Positions 50,730 to 61,432 of a DNA stretch of 64,000 nucleotides are shown here, piece by piece (positions within the stretch are counted from its first letter, which is position 1; each line of letters starts with the position of its first letter). Below the pieces are notes generated by a model that saw only the letters and a program-made list of their open reading frames with translations, ran no database searches and was not told where the DNA came from. Both the position numbers and the translations under genes were made by a program. The stretch covers positions 496,001-560,000 of the forward strand of contig NZ_FOMA01000002.1 in assembly GCF_900112495.1 (NCBI RefSeq). Direction: 5' to 3'. This stretch comes from Bacillus sp. OV322. GTDB taxonomy: Bacteria; Bacillota; Bacilli; Bacillales; DSM-1321.

Positions 50730-51554
50730 ATGACGGCATTTTGGGGAGAGCTTGTGGGCACGATGATTTTAATTGTTTTTGGGGCTGGAATCGGAGCAGG
50801 AAGCACACTGAAAAAGTCATACTCCAATAATGCAGGATGGGTAGTTATCACTATTGCCTGGGGACTTGCGGTAACGATGGGAGTGTTTGCAGTAGGTTCC
50901 ATCAGCGGGGCCCACTTAAATCCGGCAGTTACACTGGCTCTTGCCATTAATGGTGATTTTGCATGGGCAGATGTGCCAGAATACATAATTGGCCAGATGA
51001 TAGGAGCCATTCTTGGAGCAGCCATTGTTTACCTGCATTATCTGCCTCATTGGAAAGCAACGGATGATCCGGCTGGGAAGCTTGGAGTTTTTTCAACTTC
51101 ACCCGCCATCCCGCACACCTTTTCAAACCTTCTTAGTGAAATCATCGGGACATTCATCCTTGTGCTTGGTCTTCTGTTTATCGGTGCCAATAAGTTTACG
51201 GAAGGCTTGAATCCTATTGCAGTCGGTTTGCTGATTGTAGCAATCGGCATGTCTTTGGGCGGAACTACAGGATATGCGATTAATCCAGCCCGTGACCTGG
51301 GCCCGAGGATTGCCCACTTTTTGCTTCCGATTGCAGGCAAGGGCGGATCCAACTGGGGATATTCCTGGATACCTGTTGCGGGGCCGCTCCTTGGAGGTTC
51401 ACTGGGAGCTGTATTCTATAAAGCAGTATTTAAGGGTGAAGTTCACACAGCCTTTTGGATTGTAGTAATTGGAACACTTGTAATATTGGGCCTTGCCGCT
51501 CTTGTTGGAAAAAAGGGATTGGCTACAGATAAGGGCATCAACACCTCGGTTTAA
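50730..51554 (+). CDS. glpF: Glycerol uptake facilitator
   Basis: A 274-residue aquaglyceroporin with six spans and the two pore motifs SGAHLNPAVTLAL and GYAINPARDLGPR. It lets glycerol diffuse into the cell, where GlpK traps it. GGGGGAAAAGG precedes ATG. It forms an operon with glpK 66 bases downstream. Confidence 0.95.
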   Translation: MTAFWGELVGTMILIVFGAGIGAGSTLKKSYSNNAGWVVITIAWGLAVTMGVFAVGSISGAHLNPAVTLALAINGDFAWADVPEYIIGQMIGAILGAAIVYLHYLPHWKATDDPAGKLGVFSTSPAIPHTFSNLLSEIIGTFILVLGLLFIGANKFTEGLNPIAVGLLIVAIGMSLGGTTGYAINPARDLGPRIAHFLLPIAGKGGSNWGYSWIPVAGPLLGGSLGAVFYKAVFKGEVHTAFWIVVIGTLVILGLAALVGKKGLATDKGINTSV

Positions 51555-51599
51555 GATTAGCTATAGTTAATTACTGGGTAAAGTACCGCTATAGAATGA

Positions 51600-53111
<1,512 letters not shown>

Positions 53112-53324
53112 GAGAAATCTGCATTAATGCTTCTGGATTGCGGATCATTAGCGATAGGCGGGGAAACTGCTGACAAAGCCGCAGTCCAACCGGGAAAAGC
53201 TGTTTGGAAAATCATAAAGGATAGCCTAATGTGATATTGTCAGGCTGCTCTCCGGTTAAGATGGTTCGCTTCCAGGTGTCATGCATTTACTGCAACCAGC
53301 ATCGAAAATACTGATAACCCTCAC

Positions 53325-53368
53325 AAGGCCGCATTCCTGTTTTTTTCAAGGGATGTGGCCTTTTTTTA
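53325..53368 (+). terminator. Terminator after glpK
   Basis: AAGGCCGCATTCC pairs with GGGATGTGGCCTT and is followed by seven T residues. Confidence 0.8.
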
Positions 53369-53396
53369 TATGAAAAAAGGTTTTGGCATCAAGCAT

Positions 53397-53849
53397 TTAC
53401 AGGCATTCGTTTAATTTCATTTGTAATAATTCAAAATCACTATCATTTATATCAATATCTGGCTCCACCCAAGAGAACCCGTCTCCATTAAATCTTGGTA
53501 TAATATGCATATGATAATGTTCCACATCTTTGAAAATACCATTATTCTGCATAATAGTTATACCGTCAGTATTTAATAATTTTTCAAGCGATTGAGCAAT
53601 CTTTTGAGCAGAGAGAATCACTTCTGAAAGGCTGATTGAATCGACCTCGCTGAACTCTTGATAGTGTGTTTTGGGAACAATTAATACGTGACCTTTACTT
53701 ATTGGGAATTTGTCCAAAAAGCAACAGACATAATCATTTTCATAAACAATATACGCTTACTCTCTTTTTGAAATAATCTTACAAAATATACACAATTGCA
53801 TTACCCCCCACAACTTATTCACTTCATCTATTAATTCTCTTAACTTCAT
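53397..53849 (-). pseudogene. HIT-family hydrolase gene with one in-frame stop
   Basis: One frame runs from ATG 53849, behind a TGGAGG site, through LCIFCKIISKRE to a TAA at 53757-53759, and continues without shift as AYIVYENDYVCCFLDKFPIS to the catalytic histidine triad in HYHMHIIPR. The peptide on both sides of the stop is normal HIT protein, so a single stop breaks the gene. HIT proteins hydrolyse nucleotidyl compounds. A TTG at 53717 could give a 106-residue protein that keeps the active site but lacks the first strand and the CxxC zinc pair. The first 16 residues are not typical HIT sequence. Confidence 0.7.
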
Positions 53850-53885
53850 ACCTTTACCTCCAGTACAAAAGAACAACTTTGTTAA

Positions 53886-54112
53886 AGGCTCTTTTCTTAA
53901 AGATTGTAGTTTCTTAATATGTTCTGTGAAGCGATCCCGTTGTTAAACCAGGTTGATTGGAGTGTAAGGTGCGAGACTCCTGTGGGATTAGCGGGAAGGT
54001 GAGACCCCGCAAGCGCAGCTGAGGATGCTCACCTCCCGCCCCGCGGAAAGCGAGCATCCTGGAACGGAGATCAACCCCTTGTTCAATAGCAGCAAAGTAT
54101 ACAAAACAGTCT
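53886..54112 (+). mobile_element. MITE-like element, copy E, with target duplication
   Basis: A 227-bp full-length element starting AGGCTCTTTTCTTAAAG and ending ACAAAACAGTCT. The flanks are TGTTAA at 53880-53885 and 54113-54118, an exact 6-bp duplication. A degenerate solo 3' end of the same family may lie at about 54348-54390. Confidence 0.85.
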
Positions 54113-54461
54113 TGTTAAAAGAGGATTTTGCTTATTTTCATCGAGTGAGTTTATATTCCAGAAGTATCGAACACCGAAATAAAGGTGGATGCACTAGCAT
54201 TCATTGTAAACCCAATAAAGTAACAACTTTGTTAAAGATAGTTCGTGACAGGTTAATGCCTTGGAACGATTAGGACACAGGTTCTGCTTATAAACACTTG
54301 TTCTTGGGAATCAAATCACAACATGCAGCTATAAAAAGAGAAAAATTAACCCCCTGTTTCCATAGCAGAAAAGTTTATGAGTTTTATAAAAAAGGCCAAT
54401 CCTCTTATGTATAGGACAATCTTGGGCCCGGGGAAGCTGAATATCAAGGAGGCGATCCCAA

Positions 54462-54545
54462 ATGGATACATTTGAAATTTTATCTTTGATGATCAGTTTT
54501 GGAATGTTTCTTCTCTCCGTTTTGAATTTTCGGGACCATAATTAA
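54462..54545 (+). CDS. Candidate type I toxin peptide (BsrE/TxpA, holin-like family)
   Basis: A 27-residue hydrophobic peptide, MDTFEILSLMISFGMFLLSV followed by LNFRDHN, behind a textbook AAGGAGGCGATCCCAA ribosome site. The pattern M-x-TF-x-x-L-x-LM-x-x-x-G-x-F followed by a hydrophobic span and a short polar tail matches the small membrane toxins of Bacillus type I toxin-antitoxin systems such as BsrE, and peptides annotated as putative holin-like toxins. An antisense RNA antitoxin would be expected from the downstream side on the minus strand; I found no convincing promoter for it. Confidence 0.65.
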   Translation: MDTFEILSLMISFGMFLLSVLNFRDHN

Positions 54546-54656
54546 GACAATGAAGCTGCTCTTGCATATTGAAGCGTTGAAATTTTGAAATCTTGTTCCT
54601 CATCATGTAGACTTTTGGTAAGCAAGAACAAATTGATTAAAATGTGAGGGAACCAC

Positions 54657-55622
54657 ATGAAAGCATTAGTATTTGAATCTTTCGGCGGACCGGAAGTATT
54701 GAAAGTGAAAGAGGTTGAAACACCGTCTTTTGGACGTGATGAAATACTGGTTAACATGAAAGCGATTGGTTTAAATTTCGCGGATGTTTATAGAAGAAAA
54801 GGAAATTACCATCTTGCTGGAGAGCCTCCGTATATTTTAGGATACGAAGGTGCAGGCATTGTTGAGCAAGTCGGCTCTAATGTGACAGACATAAAGCCGG
54901 GAGACAGGATCGGATTTGCCGATGTTCCTTATGCAAATGCAGAATTTGTCACTGTTCCATTGGATAAGGCGGTACCGCTCCCTGAAGGTATTTCGTTTGA
55001 AACAGCCGCATCAGTTCTGCTGCAGGGGCTTACCGCACATTACTTAACGAAGGACAGCTATACAATCAAAGCAGGTGACACTGTTTTAATTCATGCAGCG
55101 GCCGGAGGAGTTGGAGGGCTGCTTATTCAAATGGCGAAGCTGATGGGCGCAAGAGTCATTGGCCTGACATCCTCTGAAGCTAAGATGGAAACAGCAAAAG
55201 AGGCAGGAGCAGATCAAGTTTTCCTATATAATCAGCCATGGCCAGAACAGGTGCTGAACTGGACAAATGGCCGCGGCGCAGACGTGGTTTATGAGTCAGT
55301 GGGATCCACCCTGATGGATAGCTTTAAAGCAGTGCGTACAGGGGGAACAGTTGTGTTTTACGGAATGGCTGGCGGAGATCCGGTTTCAGTTGATCCCCGG
55401 ATGCTTATGGATACTTCAAAAACGCTCACCGGAGGAGATCTTTGGAATGTCCTGACTTCCCGTTCGGAAAGATTATCACGTTCAAATGAGCTGTTTCAAA
55501 GGATTCTGGACAACAAGGTAAAAATTGCTGAACCGGCTATATATCCATTGGAAGATGGTACGCTTGCTCATCAATTTCTGGAAAGCAGAAAAAGCACCGG
55601 AAAAATCTTGCTGATACCATAA
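54657..55622 (+). CDS. NADPH:quinone reductase family protein
   Basis: A 321-residue member of the zinc-free quinone oxidoreductase branch of medium-chain dehydrogenases. The N-terminal GroES-like domain contains GLNFADVYRRKG and LGYEGAGIVEQVG; the cofactor fold is HAAAGGVGGLLIQMAK. No catalytic zinc cysteines are present. The expected activity is NADPH-dependent reduction of quinones or enones. Confidence 0.9.
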   Translation: MKALVFESFGGPEVLKVKEVETPSFGRDEILVNMKAIGLNFADVYRRKGNYHLAGEPPYILGYEGAGIVEQVGSNVTDIKPGDRIGFADVPYANAEFVTVPLDKAVPLPEGISFETAASVLLQGLTAHYLTKDSYTIKAGDTVLIHAAAGGVGGLLIQMAKLMGARVIGLTSSEAKMETAKEAGADQVFLYNQPWPEQVLNWTNGRGADVVYESVGSTLMDSFKAVRTGGTVVFYGMAGGDPVSVDPRMLMDTSKTLTGGDLWNVLTSRSERLSRSNELFQRILDNKVKIAEPAIYPLEDGTLAHQFLESRKSTGKILLIP

Positions 55623-55628
55623 AATTCA

Positions 55629-55662
55629 GGCGGCTCTGCTTTATGGTGGAGCTGCTTTTTTA
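55629..55662 (+). terminator. Terminator after the quinone reductase
   Basis: GCGGCTC/GAGCTGC stem with a T-run that leads directly into MITE copy F. Confidence 0.7.
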
Positions 55663-55665
55663 ATT

Positions 55666-55805
55666 AGGCTCTTTTCTTAAGATTGTTGTTTTTTAATGAG
55701 TTCTGTGAGGCGATTCCATTGTTAAATCGGGTTGATTGGAGCGAGCATCCTGGAGCGGAAATCAACCACCTTGTTCCATAGCAGCAAAGTTTACGAAAAC
55801 GGCAT
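55666..55805 (+). mobile_element. MITE-like element, copy F (internally deleted)
   Basis: A 140-bp element with both ends (AGGCTCTTTTCTTAAG and TTTACGAAAACGGCAT) but lacking the central hairpin block: the sequence jumps from TTGATTGGAGCG to AGCATCCTGGAGCGG. Flanks TTAATT and TTTATT agree at five of six bases. It ends 34 bases before fosB. Confidence 0.8.
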
Positions 55806-55839
55806 TTTATTAAAAGCTGCTTTTGAAGGAGTGAAAGAG

Positions 55840-56265
55840 ATGGAAATCAAAGGGTTAAATCATATGCTGTTTTCTGTGTCAAATCTGGAAAAATCAATCA
55901 CTTTCTATCAGCAGGCATTAAAAGCCAAGCTGCTGGTAAAGGGCAGGAGCACCGCATACTTTGATTTAGGCGGAATATGGCTTGCTCTAAATGAGGAAAA
56001 GAATATTCCGCGGCGTGACATTCATCAATCCTATACGCATATTGCTTTTTCAATAGAAGAAAGGGATTTTGATGCGTTCAAAAGGCACCTGGAAGAATTG
56101 CAGGTATCCATTCTTCCGGGACGTGATAGAAGTGATGAAGATAAAAAATCCATATATTTTACGGACCCAGATGGACATAAATTCGAATTTCATACTGGCA
56201 CTTTGCAGGACCGGCTTCATTATTATAGAAGTGAAAAACAACATATGGATTTTTTTATGAATTAA
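55840..56265 (+). CDS. fosB: Fosfomycin-resistance metallothiol transferase FosB
   Basis: A 141-residue glyoxalase-fold (VOC) enzyme that adds bacillithiol to fosfomycin. The metal ligands are His in [10 protein letters not shown], His in YTHIAFS and Glu in KFEFHTGTL, and the FosB segments [13 protein letters not shown] and [10 protein letters not shown] are conserved. ATG 55840 lies 9 bases after AAGGAG. The presence of fosB implies bacillithiol in the organism. The activity level cannot be judged from sequence. Confidence 0.92.
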   Translation: MEIKGLNHMLFSVSNLEKSITFYQQALKAKLLVKGRSTAYFDLGGIWLALNEEKNIPRRDIHQSYTHIAFSIEERDFDAFKRHLEELQVSILPGRDRSDEDKKSIYFTDPDGHKFEFHTGTLQDRLHYYRSEKQHMDFFMN

Positions 56266-56360
56266 GAGAATAATCAGCTTTTCCATTTAGGGAGAGGGTA
56301 AGCCGGCGTATTCCGGAATGAGGAAAGAGGAACCGGATCGCACTGATTCCTCTTTATCTC

Positions 56361-58247
56361 TTAATCACTGTATTTTCTTCGGTAGTGGCTTAATGCAAGC
56401 AAGGGGAAAATATAGCGATAGCTGTGATAGTGGGCATATACATACCCAGCCAGCCCCTGCCCTGCCGGATAAGAAGTGGTCCAATCCTCCTTTTCCCCAT
56501 TCTTAATCAGGAAAGAAATGCCTCTGTCAATTTCGTCTGTGGCATGCGGGGACTGGGAAATAAGTGCGTCAACTGCCCATGCTGTGTGGATTAAGGTACT
56601 GGCGCCAAGCGGGACGTATTCTTTTTTGATATCGCTATAACAGGATTCTCCCCATCCGCCATCGCTGTTTTGAATGTTCATCAGCCATTTTGCCGCTTTT
56701 TTTATTCTGCGGTCATCGTGCGGGAAGCCTGCCGCCATTAATCCGGTAAGTGCTCCCCAGGTTCCATAGATATAACAAATTCCCCATCTTCCATACCAGG
56801 ATCCATCATTTCTTTGATTATGGAGAAGCCAGGAGACCGCCTTCTTCATGGACCTTTCAGTTTTTTTTAGATTGGCGTATGTTCCGAGGAATTCGAGTGT
56901 TCTTCCAGTAAGGTCTGGAGTCGACGGATCTGTCAGGATGGTGTCTGCTCCCTCAATCGGCAGTAGCGTGAAAAGGTGCTTATCGGTATTTTTTTCAAAG
57001 GCCGGAAATCCTCCATCATCATTCTGCATGGAAAGAATGAAGGATAAACCCTGCATCCACGAGCTTTTTTGCTGCGGAAAGGCATCATGCTTAGGAATCA
57101 AAGCCCTGAGTGAAGCTGATGTATCATCCAAATCAGGGTTGATTGTATTGAAATCAGAAAAACCCCACCCTCCTGGAATTGCTTTTGAGTTATGGATAGC
57201 CCAGTCTCCGTATCTCGTATGCTGGCGGGAAAGAAGATAGCCATTTGCTTTCTTAATGCAGTCATCTGCTGACTGTACCTTGGATTCCTGCAGGGAGTAG
57301 CTGATCAAAGCTGTATTCCATAAATGTGCCGTAGTATAGGGAATGTGGATATGTCCTCCTATGGTGCATACTGTGGCTTTCAGTCCTTCAACAGCTCTTA
57401 CGATGACAGGGTCATTTTTGGAATATCCAAGTGAGAGCAATGCAATAATCATAAAAAACGTAGAACTGAAATAGTTATACAGAGTCCCGTCCGGTTCTAT
57501 TCTTTCAAGCATAAATTTTTCAGCTGCTTTTTCGGCAAAAGTGTGATGATTGGCTGTAATATCAATGAGCGATTCTGCGCCATGCTTGATGGAAGAAAAT
57601 ATTGAACGGTATCCCTCGGCCCCAAATTCCTCCCAGCTGCTATCATCCTGAGTCTTTTTTGTATGCAGCAGATCGCTCAAATCAGGGGTATTAGCCACTA
57701 TCGCCTGGAATTTGCGGTCTGCCAAAAGAAGGAGCGGAATGAAATTCGAGCGTGCATATACTGACAAATCATATATGCTTGCAAAAAATGAGGGGGGAAG
57801 AAGTACAGCTACAAGAGGTATAGGGAATATAGGCGGATAGCTGTATTGGCCGGTAATCGTCAGCATCATTTTAGTGAACATGCGAGCCTTCTTTAATCCG
57901 CCTCTGGAACGTATAAAAGAGCGGGCCTTCCTCATGTCAGGTTCGTCTTTATGCTTCAGCCCGGAATATAAAAGAGCGTAATAGGCTTCAATGGTCAGTG
58001 ATAAATTCCCTTCATTTTCATCATGGAATAGCTTCCAAGCCCCGTTTGGCCCCTGCCTGCTGATAATTCTGTCTGTAAGCCGTCTTATCAATTGTTCATC
58101 ATTTCTCTCTAATATCCTCAATAAAATAATCATAAAGGCATCTGACACTAATCCTGTTTCAAAAGGATAATCCCAGGAGCCATTTGTTAATTGATCTTTA
58201 ACTAGTATCCCTGCAATTCTCCCGATTTCCGACTGTGTGTTTTGCAT
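56361..58247 (-). CDS. shc: Squalene-hopene/sporulenol cyclase
   Basis: A 628-residue prenyltransferase-like alpha/alpha-barrel cyclase. The acid motif NPDLDDTSASL supplies the DxDD catalytic aspartates, and several QW repeats are visible (GPNGAWKL, DDGGFPAF, NDGSWYGRWG, SDGGWGES). It cyclises squalene to hopene, or tetraprenyl-curcumene to sporulenol as in Bacillus spores (SqhC). The ATG at 58247 is preferred because AAAGGAGG lies 8 bases upstream; an ATG ten codons earlier spans that site. Confidence 0.93.
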   Translation of the reverse strand: MQNTQSEIGRIAGILVKDQLTNGSWDYPFETGLVSDAFMIILLRILERNDEQLIRRLTDRIISRQGPNGAWKLFHDENEGNLSLTIEAYYALLYSGLKHKDEPDMRKARSFIRSRGGLKKARMFTKMMLTITGQYSYPPIFPIPLVAVLLPPSFFASIYDLSVYARSNFIPLLLLADRKFQAIVANTPDLSDLLHTKKTQDDSSWEEFGAEGYRSIFSSIKHGAESLIDITANHHTFAEKAAEKFMLERIEPDGTLYNYFSSTFFMIIALLSLGYSKNDPVIVRAVEGLKATVCTIGGHIHIPYTTAHLWNTALISYSLQESKVQSADDCIKKANGYLLSRQHTRYGDWAIHNSKAIPGGWGFSDFNTINPDLDDTSASLRALIPKHDAFPQQKSSWMQGLSFILSMQNDDGGFPAFEKNTDKHLFTLLPIEGADTILTDPSTPDLTGRTLEFLGTYANLKKTERSMKKAVSWLLHNQRNDGSWYGRWGICYIYGTWGALTGLMAAGFPHDDRRIKKAAKWLMNIQNSDGGWGESCYSDIKKEYVPLGASTLIHTAWAVDALISQSPHATDEIDRGISFLIKNGEKEDWTTSYPAGQGLAGYVYAHYHSYRYIFPLLALSHYRRKYSD

Positions 58248-58331
58248 ACGTCCAGCCTCCTTTAAAAAGCTGTTCATTTCCCAATATATTCTCCTCTGCC
58301 TTTATCCATTCATATATCCCGTATTAAAGAA

Positions 58332-58563
58332 TGGCTGTTTTCGTAAACTCTGCTGCTATGGAACAAGGGGTTGATTTCCGCTCCAGGAAACTCGCTTTCC
58401 ACGCAAGCGGTGAGCCTCCTCGGCTGCGCCTGCGGAGTCTCACCTGTTCCGCTAATCCCGCATGAGTCTTTGCACCTTTCGCTTCAATCAACCTGCCTTA
58501 ACAATGGAATTGCCTCACAAAACACATTAAATTAAAAAACAACAATCTATAACAAAAGAGCCT
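58332..58563 (-). mobile_element. MITE-like element, copy G, with target duplication
   Basis: A 232-bp element with ends TGGCTGTTTTCGTAAACTC and ATAACAAAAGAGCCT. The 6-bp AAAGAA occurs exactly at both borders (58326-58331 and 58564-58569). Centre with GGTGAG/CTCACC hairpin. Confidence 0.85.
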
Positions 58564-58628
58564 AAAGAATAGAGGAGTTTTGCATTTGGGCAGCGAAAAG
58601 TATGGTGGTATATGGAGGGAGCATGGTT

Positions 58629-59393
58629 ATGAAGGGAATTGAAATACTCGAACATAATAAAAAATGCTGGGATGATGTGGCGCCTGAATTTTATGGAAAA
58701 GAAGCACTGCCGGAGTTTGGGCCATACACCGTAACGGAAGAGGAAATTGGACTGTTTGATAGCATTGAAAACAAACGGGTGCTGGACATCGGGTGCGGAA
58801 GCGGGCATTCGTTGAGATATATGGCAGATCATCAGGCACGGGAGCTGTGGGGATTAGATTTATCATCATCACAAATCAAAACGGCACAAGCTGTTCTTCA
58901 AGACACTGATGCCAGGCTCTTTTGTGCTGCGATGGAGGATTCTATTGGTCTTCCGAATGAGTATTTTGATATTATTTATTCGATTTATGCACTCGGCTGG
59001 ACCACAGATTTAGCAAAGACTCTTTCTGCCATTTATTCTTATCTTAAGGAAGGAGGCAGTTTTATTTTTAGCTGGGAGCATCCTTTTTACACGAATCTGC
59101 TGGCAGAGGACGGAATAGTAAAGCTGCAGGGATCTTATCAGGAGGAAGGGGTTTATTCATACAGCTCATTTAAAGGCGGGAATCTGCCTGTATACTTATA
59201 TAAAAGAAAACTAAGCACCTATATAAATGAATTAGTTAAGGCCGGTTTTACAATTGAAAGATTGGTAGAGGGGGAAGCAGCCGCCAAATACCGTAATCAG
59301 CAGGAGGATTTCTCAAAAAGGCACTATTCGTTATATAAAGCGAGAATGGTTCCAACGACGTTTATAATAAAAGCAAGGAAGCTAAGGAAATAA
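58629..59393 (+). CDS. Class I SAM-dependent methyltransferase
   Basis: A 254-residue methyltransferase with motif I VLDIGCGSGHSLRYMADH near residue 50, LWGLDLSSSQIKTA as motif II and YFDIIYSIYALGW as motif IV. The substrate is unknown. Two adjacent ATGs (58623, 58629) follow GGAGGG; the second has better spacing. Confidence 0.85.
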   Translation: MKGIEILEHNKKCWDDVAPEFYGKEALPEFGPYTVTEEEIGLFDSIENKRVLDIGCGSGHSLRYMADHQARELWGLDLSSSQIKTAQAVLQDTDARLFCAAMEDSIGLPNEYFDIIYSIYALGWTTDLAKTLSAIYSYLKEGGSFIFSWEHPFYTNLLAEDGIVKLQGSYQEEGVYSYSSFKGGNLPVYLYKRKLSTYINELVKAGFTIERLVEGEAAAKYRNQQEDFSKRHYSLYKARMVPTTFIIKARKLRK

Positions 59394-59495
59394 GGGAGTG
59401 GATTATTACTTGCCATTTTGGCAGCAGTAAATATGATGTTATTGCCAAATGTTCAAGGGTAGAAACCTGCCTTTATGAAAAAGGAGACTATTAAA

Positions 59496-60179
59496 TTGAG
59501 AATATTATTGTCCTGGAGCGGCGGAAAAGATGCATGTTTAAGTTTCGACAAGCTGAGAAAAGAAGGGCATGAGGCAGTATGTTTATTAACGACTGCATCC
59601 CGGGAAATCGGCAGGACCTTTGGTCATGGTGAAAAACGGGAGATGATTAGGGCGCAATCAGAAGCCCTGGGTACTCCCATCCATTTTATTGAGGTGGATA
59701 TGGATACATACACGGATTGTTTTATTCGGGATGTTCTGATCCTTAAGGAAAAGTACAAAGCAGACGCGATTGCATTTGGAGATTTATATTTACAGGAACA
59801 TCGAGACTGGGGTGAGGATGTTGCCGCAAAAACCGGACTTGAGGCTTTGTATCCACTTTGGACGGAAAAGAAGGACGCACTTGAAAATCTTCACCGCTTC
59901 ACAAAATCAGGTTATCGGGCAATGGTCATCCGTACGATTAAAGATGAAAAATTGGAAAAGTGGCTGGGAAGAACAATAGACTGGGAGTTTGCAAAGGAAA
60001 TAGCAAAGATGGATATTTGCCCAATGGGAGAAGCGGGAGAATATCACACATTTGTTTATGACGGCCCTTTGTTCAGCAAAAAAATTGAATTGATTCAAAG
60101 AGAGATTGCCGAATACGAAACAACAAAGCGAGTGGAATTCGAATCCTTTTCACTGGCTGAAAAACAAAAGGGGAAATGA
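59496..60179 (+). CDS. Dph6-like ATP-binding amidoligase family protein
   Basis: A protein of about 227 residues of the PP-loop ATPase family ATP_bind_4. The PP-loop is LLSWSGGKDACLSF at the N-terminus and the family motif GEAGEYHTFVYDGPLF lies near residue 190. Archaeal and eukaryotic relatives are diphthine-ammonia ligases; bacteria lack diphthamide, so the bacterial substrate is unknown. TTG 59496 lies 9 bases after AAGGAG; an ATG at 59475 overlaps that site. The next gene begins at the following base. Confidence 0.82.
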   Translation: MRILLSWSGGKDACLSFDKLRKEGHEAVCLLTTASREIGRTFGHGEKREMIRAQSEALGTPIHFIEVDMDTYTDCFIRDVLILKEKYKADAIAFGDLYLQEHRDWGEDVAAKTGLEALYPLWTEKKDALENLHRFTKSGYRAMVIRTIKDEKLEKWLGRTIDWEFAKEIAKMDICPMGEAGEYHTFVYDGPLFSKKIELIQREIAEYETTKRVEFESFSLAEKQKGK

Positions 60180-60908
60180 ATGGTGGGGGATGTATTAAGG
60201 AAAAAACCGATTGATGCCGCAGAGGAATTTGTTGCTTCATATTTTGCAGGCTGCCAGGCCGCCATTCTTGCAGGCAGTGTAGTCCGAGGAGAAGAGACTG
60301 TTGCCTCTGATTTAGATATTGTGATCATTGATCAGTGTGTCCCGTCCTCTTACAGAGAATCTTTACTTGAAAACGGTTGGCCTATTGAAGTGTTTGTGCA
60401 TAATTTAACATCTTATCAGGAGTATGTTAAAGGCGATTGCGAAAGGGCAGAGCCATGCCTGCCAAAAATGGTTTCAGAAGGAATCGTCATCAAAGATGAA
60501 GGGTTCGTTTCTTCAATGAAAAAAGAGGCTGAGGAAATTTTATCTCAAGGACCGAAGCGATGGGGCAAAGAAACTATTGATGTAAAAAGGTATTTTATAA
60601 CAGATGCATTGGATGATTTTCTTGCTGCAGAAGACAGGGGAGAAGCGATTTTTTCAGCGAATACTTTGGCTGATCTTCTTCATGAGTTTGTGCTGAGAAC
60701 AAACGGGAAATGGATCGGGTCTTCTAAATGGATTGTCCGGTCATTAAAACAATTTGATGACCAATTTGCAAAAACCTTTGTTGATGCTTTCGATGCTTTT
60801 TATCAATTTCATGAAAAAAATAGGGTGCTTATTCTAACTGAAAATGTTTTAAGACCATATGGGGGACGGCTATTCGAGGGGTTTTCATCAGGGAAAATAA
60901 ATCAGTGA
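60180..60908 (+). CDS. Nucleotidyltransferase-domain protein
   Basis: A 242-residue protein with the polymerase-beta-type motif LAGSVVRGEETVASDLDIVI near residue 30 (GS and D-x-D metal-binding residues) and a helical C-terminal half. The family includes antibiotic adenylyltransferases and MNT-type proteins. It starts directly after the Dph6-like stop codon, so the two are co-translated. The acceptor is unknown. Confidence 0.8.
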   Translation: MVGDVLRKKPIDAAEEFVASYFAGCQAAILAGSVVRGEETVASDLDIVIIDQCVPSSYRESLLENGWPIEVFVHNLTSYQEYVKGDCERAEPCLPKMVSEGIVIKDEGFVSSMKKEAEEILSQGPKRWGKETIDVKRYFITDALDDFLAAEDRGEAIFSANTLADLLHEFVLRTNGKWIGSSKWIVRSLKQFDDQFAKTFVDAFDAFYQFHEKNRVLILTENVLRPYGGRLFEGFSSGKINQ

Positions 60909-61018
60909 GGCAATGCTTCCTTTGTGAGTAATTATTAGAATATTAGGAAACTGTCCACACAAAATGGAGAACGGGATAATATACTAATGATGAAATGATT
61001 ATGGAAGGAGCAGTGACG

Positions 61019-61156
61019 ATGGGAAGAATAAAAAGAACAGAGCAATTGCGTGAGTATTTACGGAAAAATTTACGTGAGCAGATTAAACAACAATCAGCAG
61101 AAAAAAATGCTGCCCAGGGTGAACAAAAAGAAAATGGGGAGCAAAAAGAAAATTAA
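61019..61156 (+). CDS. Small charged helical protein, 45 residues
   Basis: ATG 61019 follows GGAAGGAG at a good distance. The peptide begins MGRIKRTEQLREYLRKNLRE and ends in a Gln/Glu/Lys/Asn-rich tail. It recalls the small basic FbpB-type proteins of Bacillus only in size and charge; I do not recognise it firmly. A terminator follows at 61186. Confidence 0.6.
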   Translation: MGRIKRTEQLREYLRKNLREQIKQQSAEKNAAQGEQKENGEQKEN

Positions 61157-61185
61157 AGATCCTGCAATCCGGGATACACACTAAC

Positions 61186-61213
61186 GGCCAGTTAACTCAA
61201 ACTGGCCTTCATT
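61186..61213 (+). terminator. Terminator after the small protein gene
   Basis: GGCCAGTT/AACTGGCC stem followed by TTCATTT. Confidence 0.65.
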
Positions 61214-61432
61214 TATGGGCAGATATCAATGTCCTTGCTGTACAAGCCATTCTTTATAATCGTTAATGAATTCATTCAGAGTTATTGTTTTGCTGTAAAA
61301 GTCAGTTAGATTTGTTAAGGAATTTTCAGGAAATTTACATAAATATTGAAATGATAGTTAATATTTATGGTTTATTTCCGATATAAGTATTTGTAAATGA
61401 GGGAATAGGGTATGTTTAAAAAAATCTATAGA

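Noticed and set aside
53140-53220. A GAAA...GACAAAGCCGCAG stretch after glpK resembling a second cyclic-di-GMP aptamer
   Set aside because: The conserved GGCAAACC and GGGACGCAAAGCC blocks are not present together; no gene follows on that strand.
54025-54273. Open frame across MITE copy E
   Set aside because: It runs across the element border and follows palindromic sequence; no ribosome site or family likeness.
54545-54660. Antisense antitoxin RNA promoter for the small toxin
   Set aside because: Only weak -35/-10 matches (TTGTTC with TACATG) exist on the minus strand; not enough to call.
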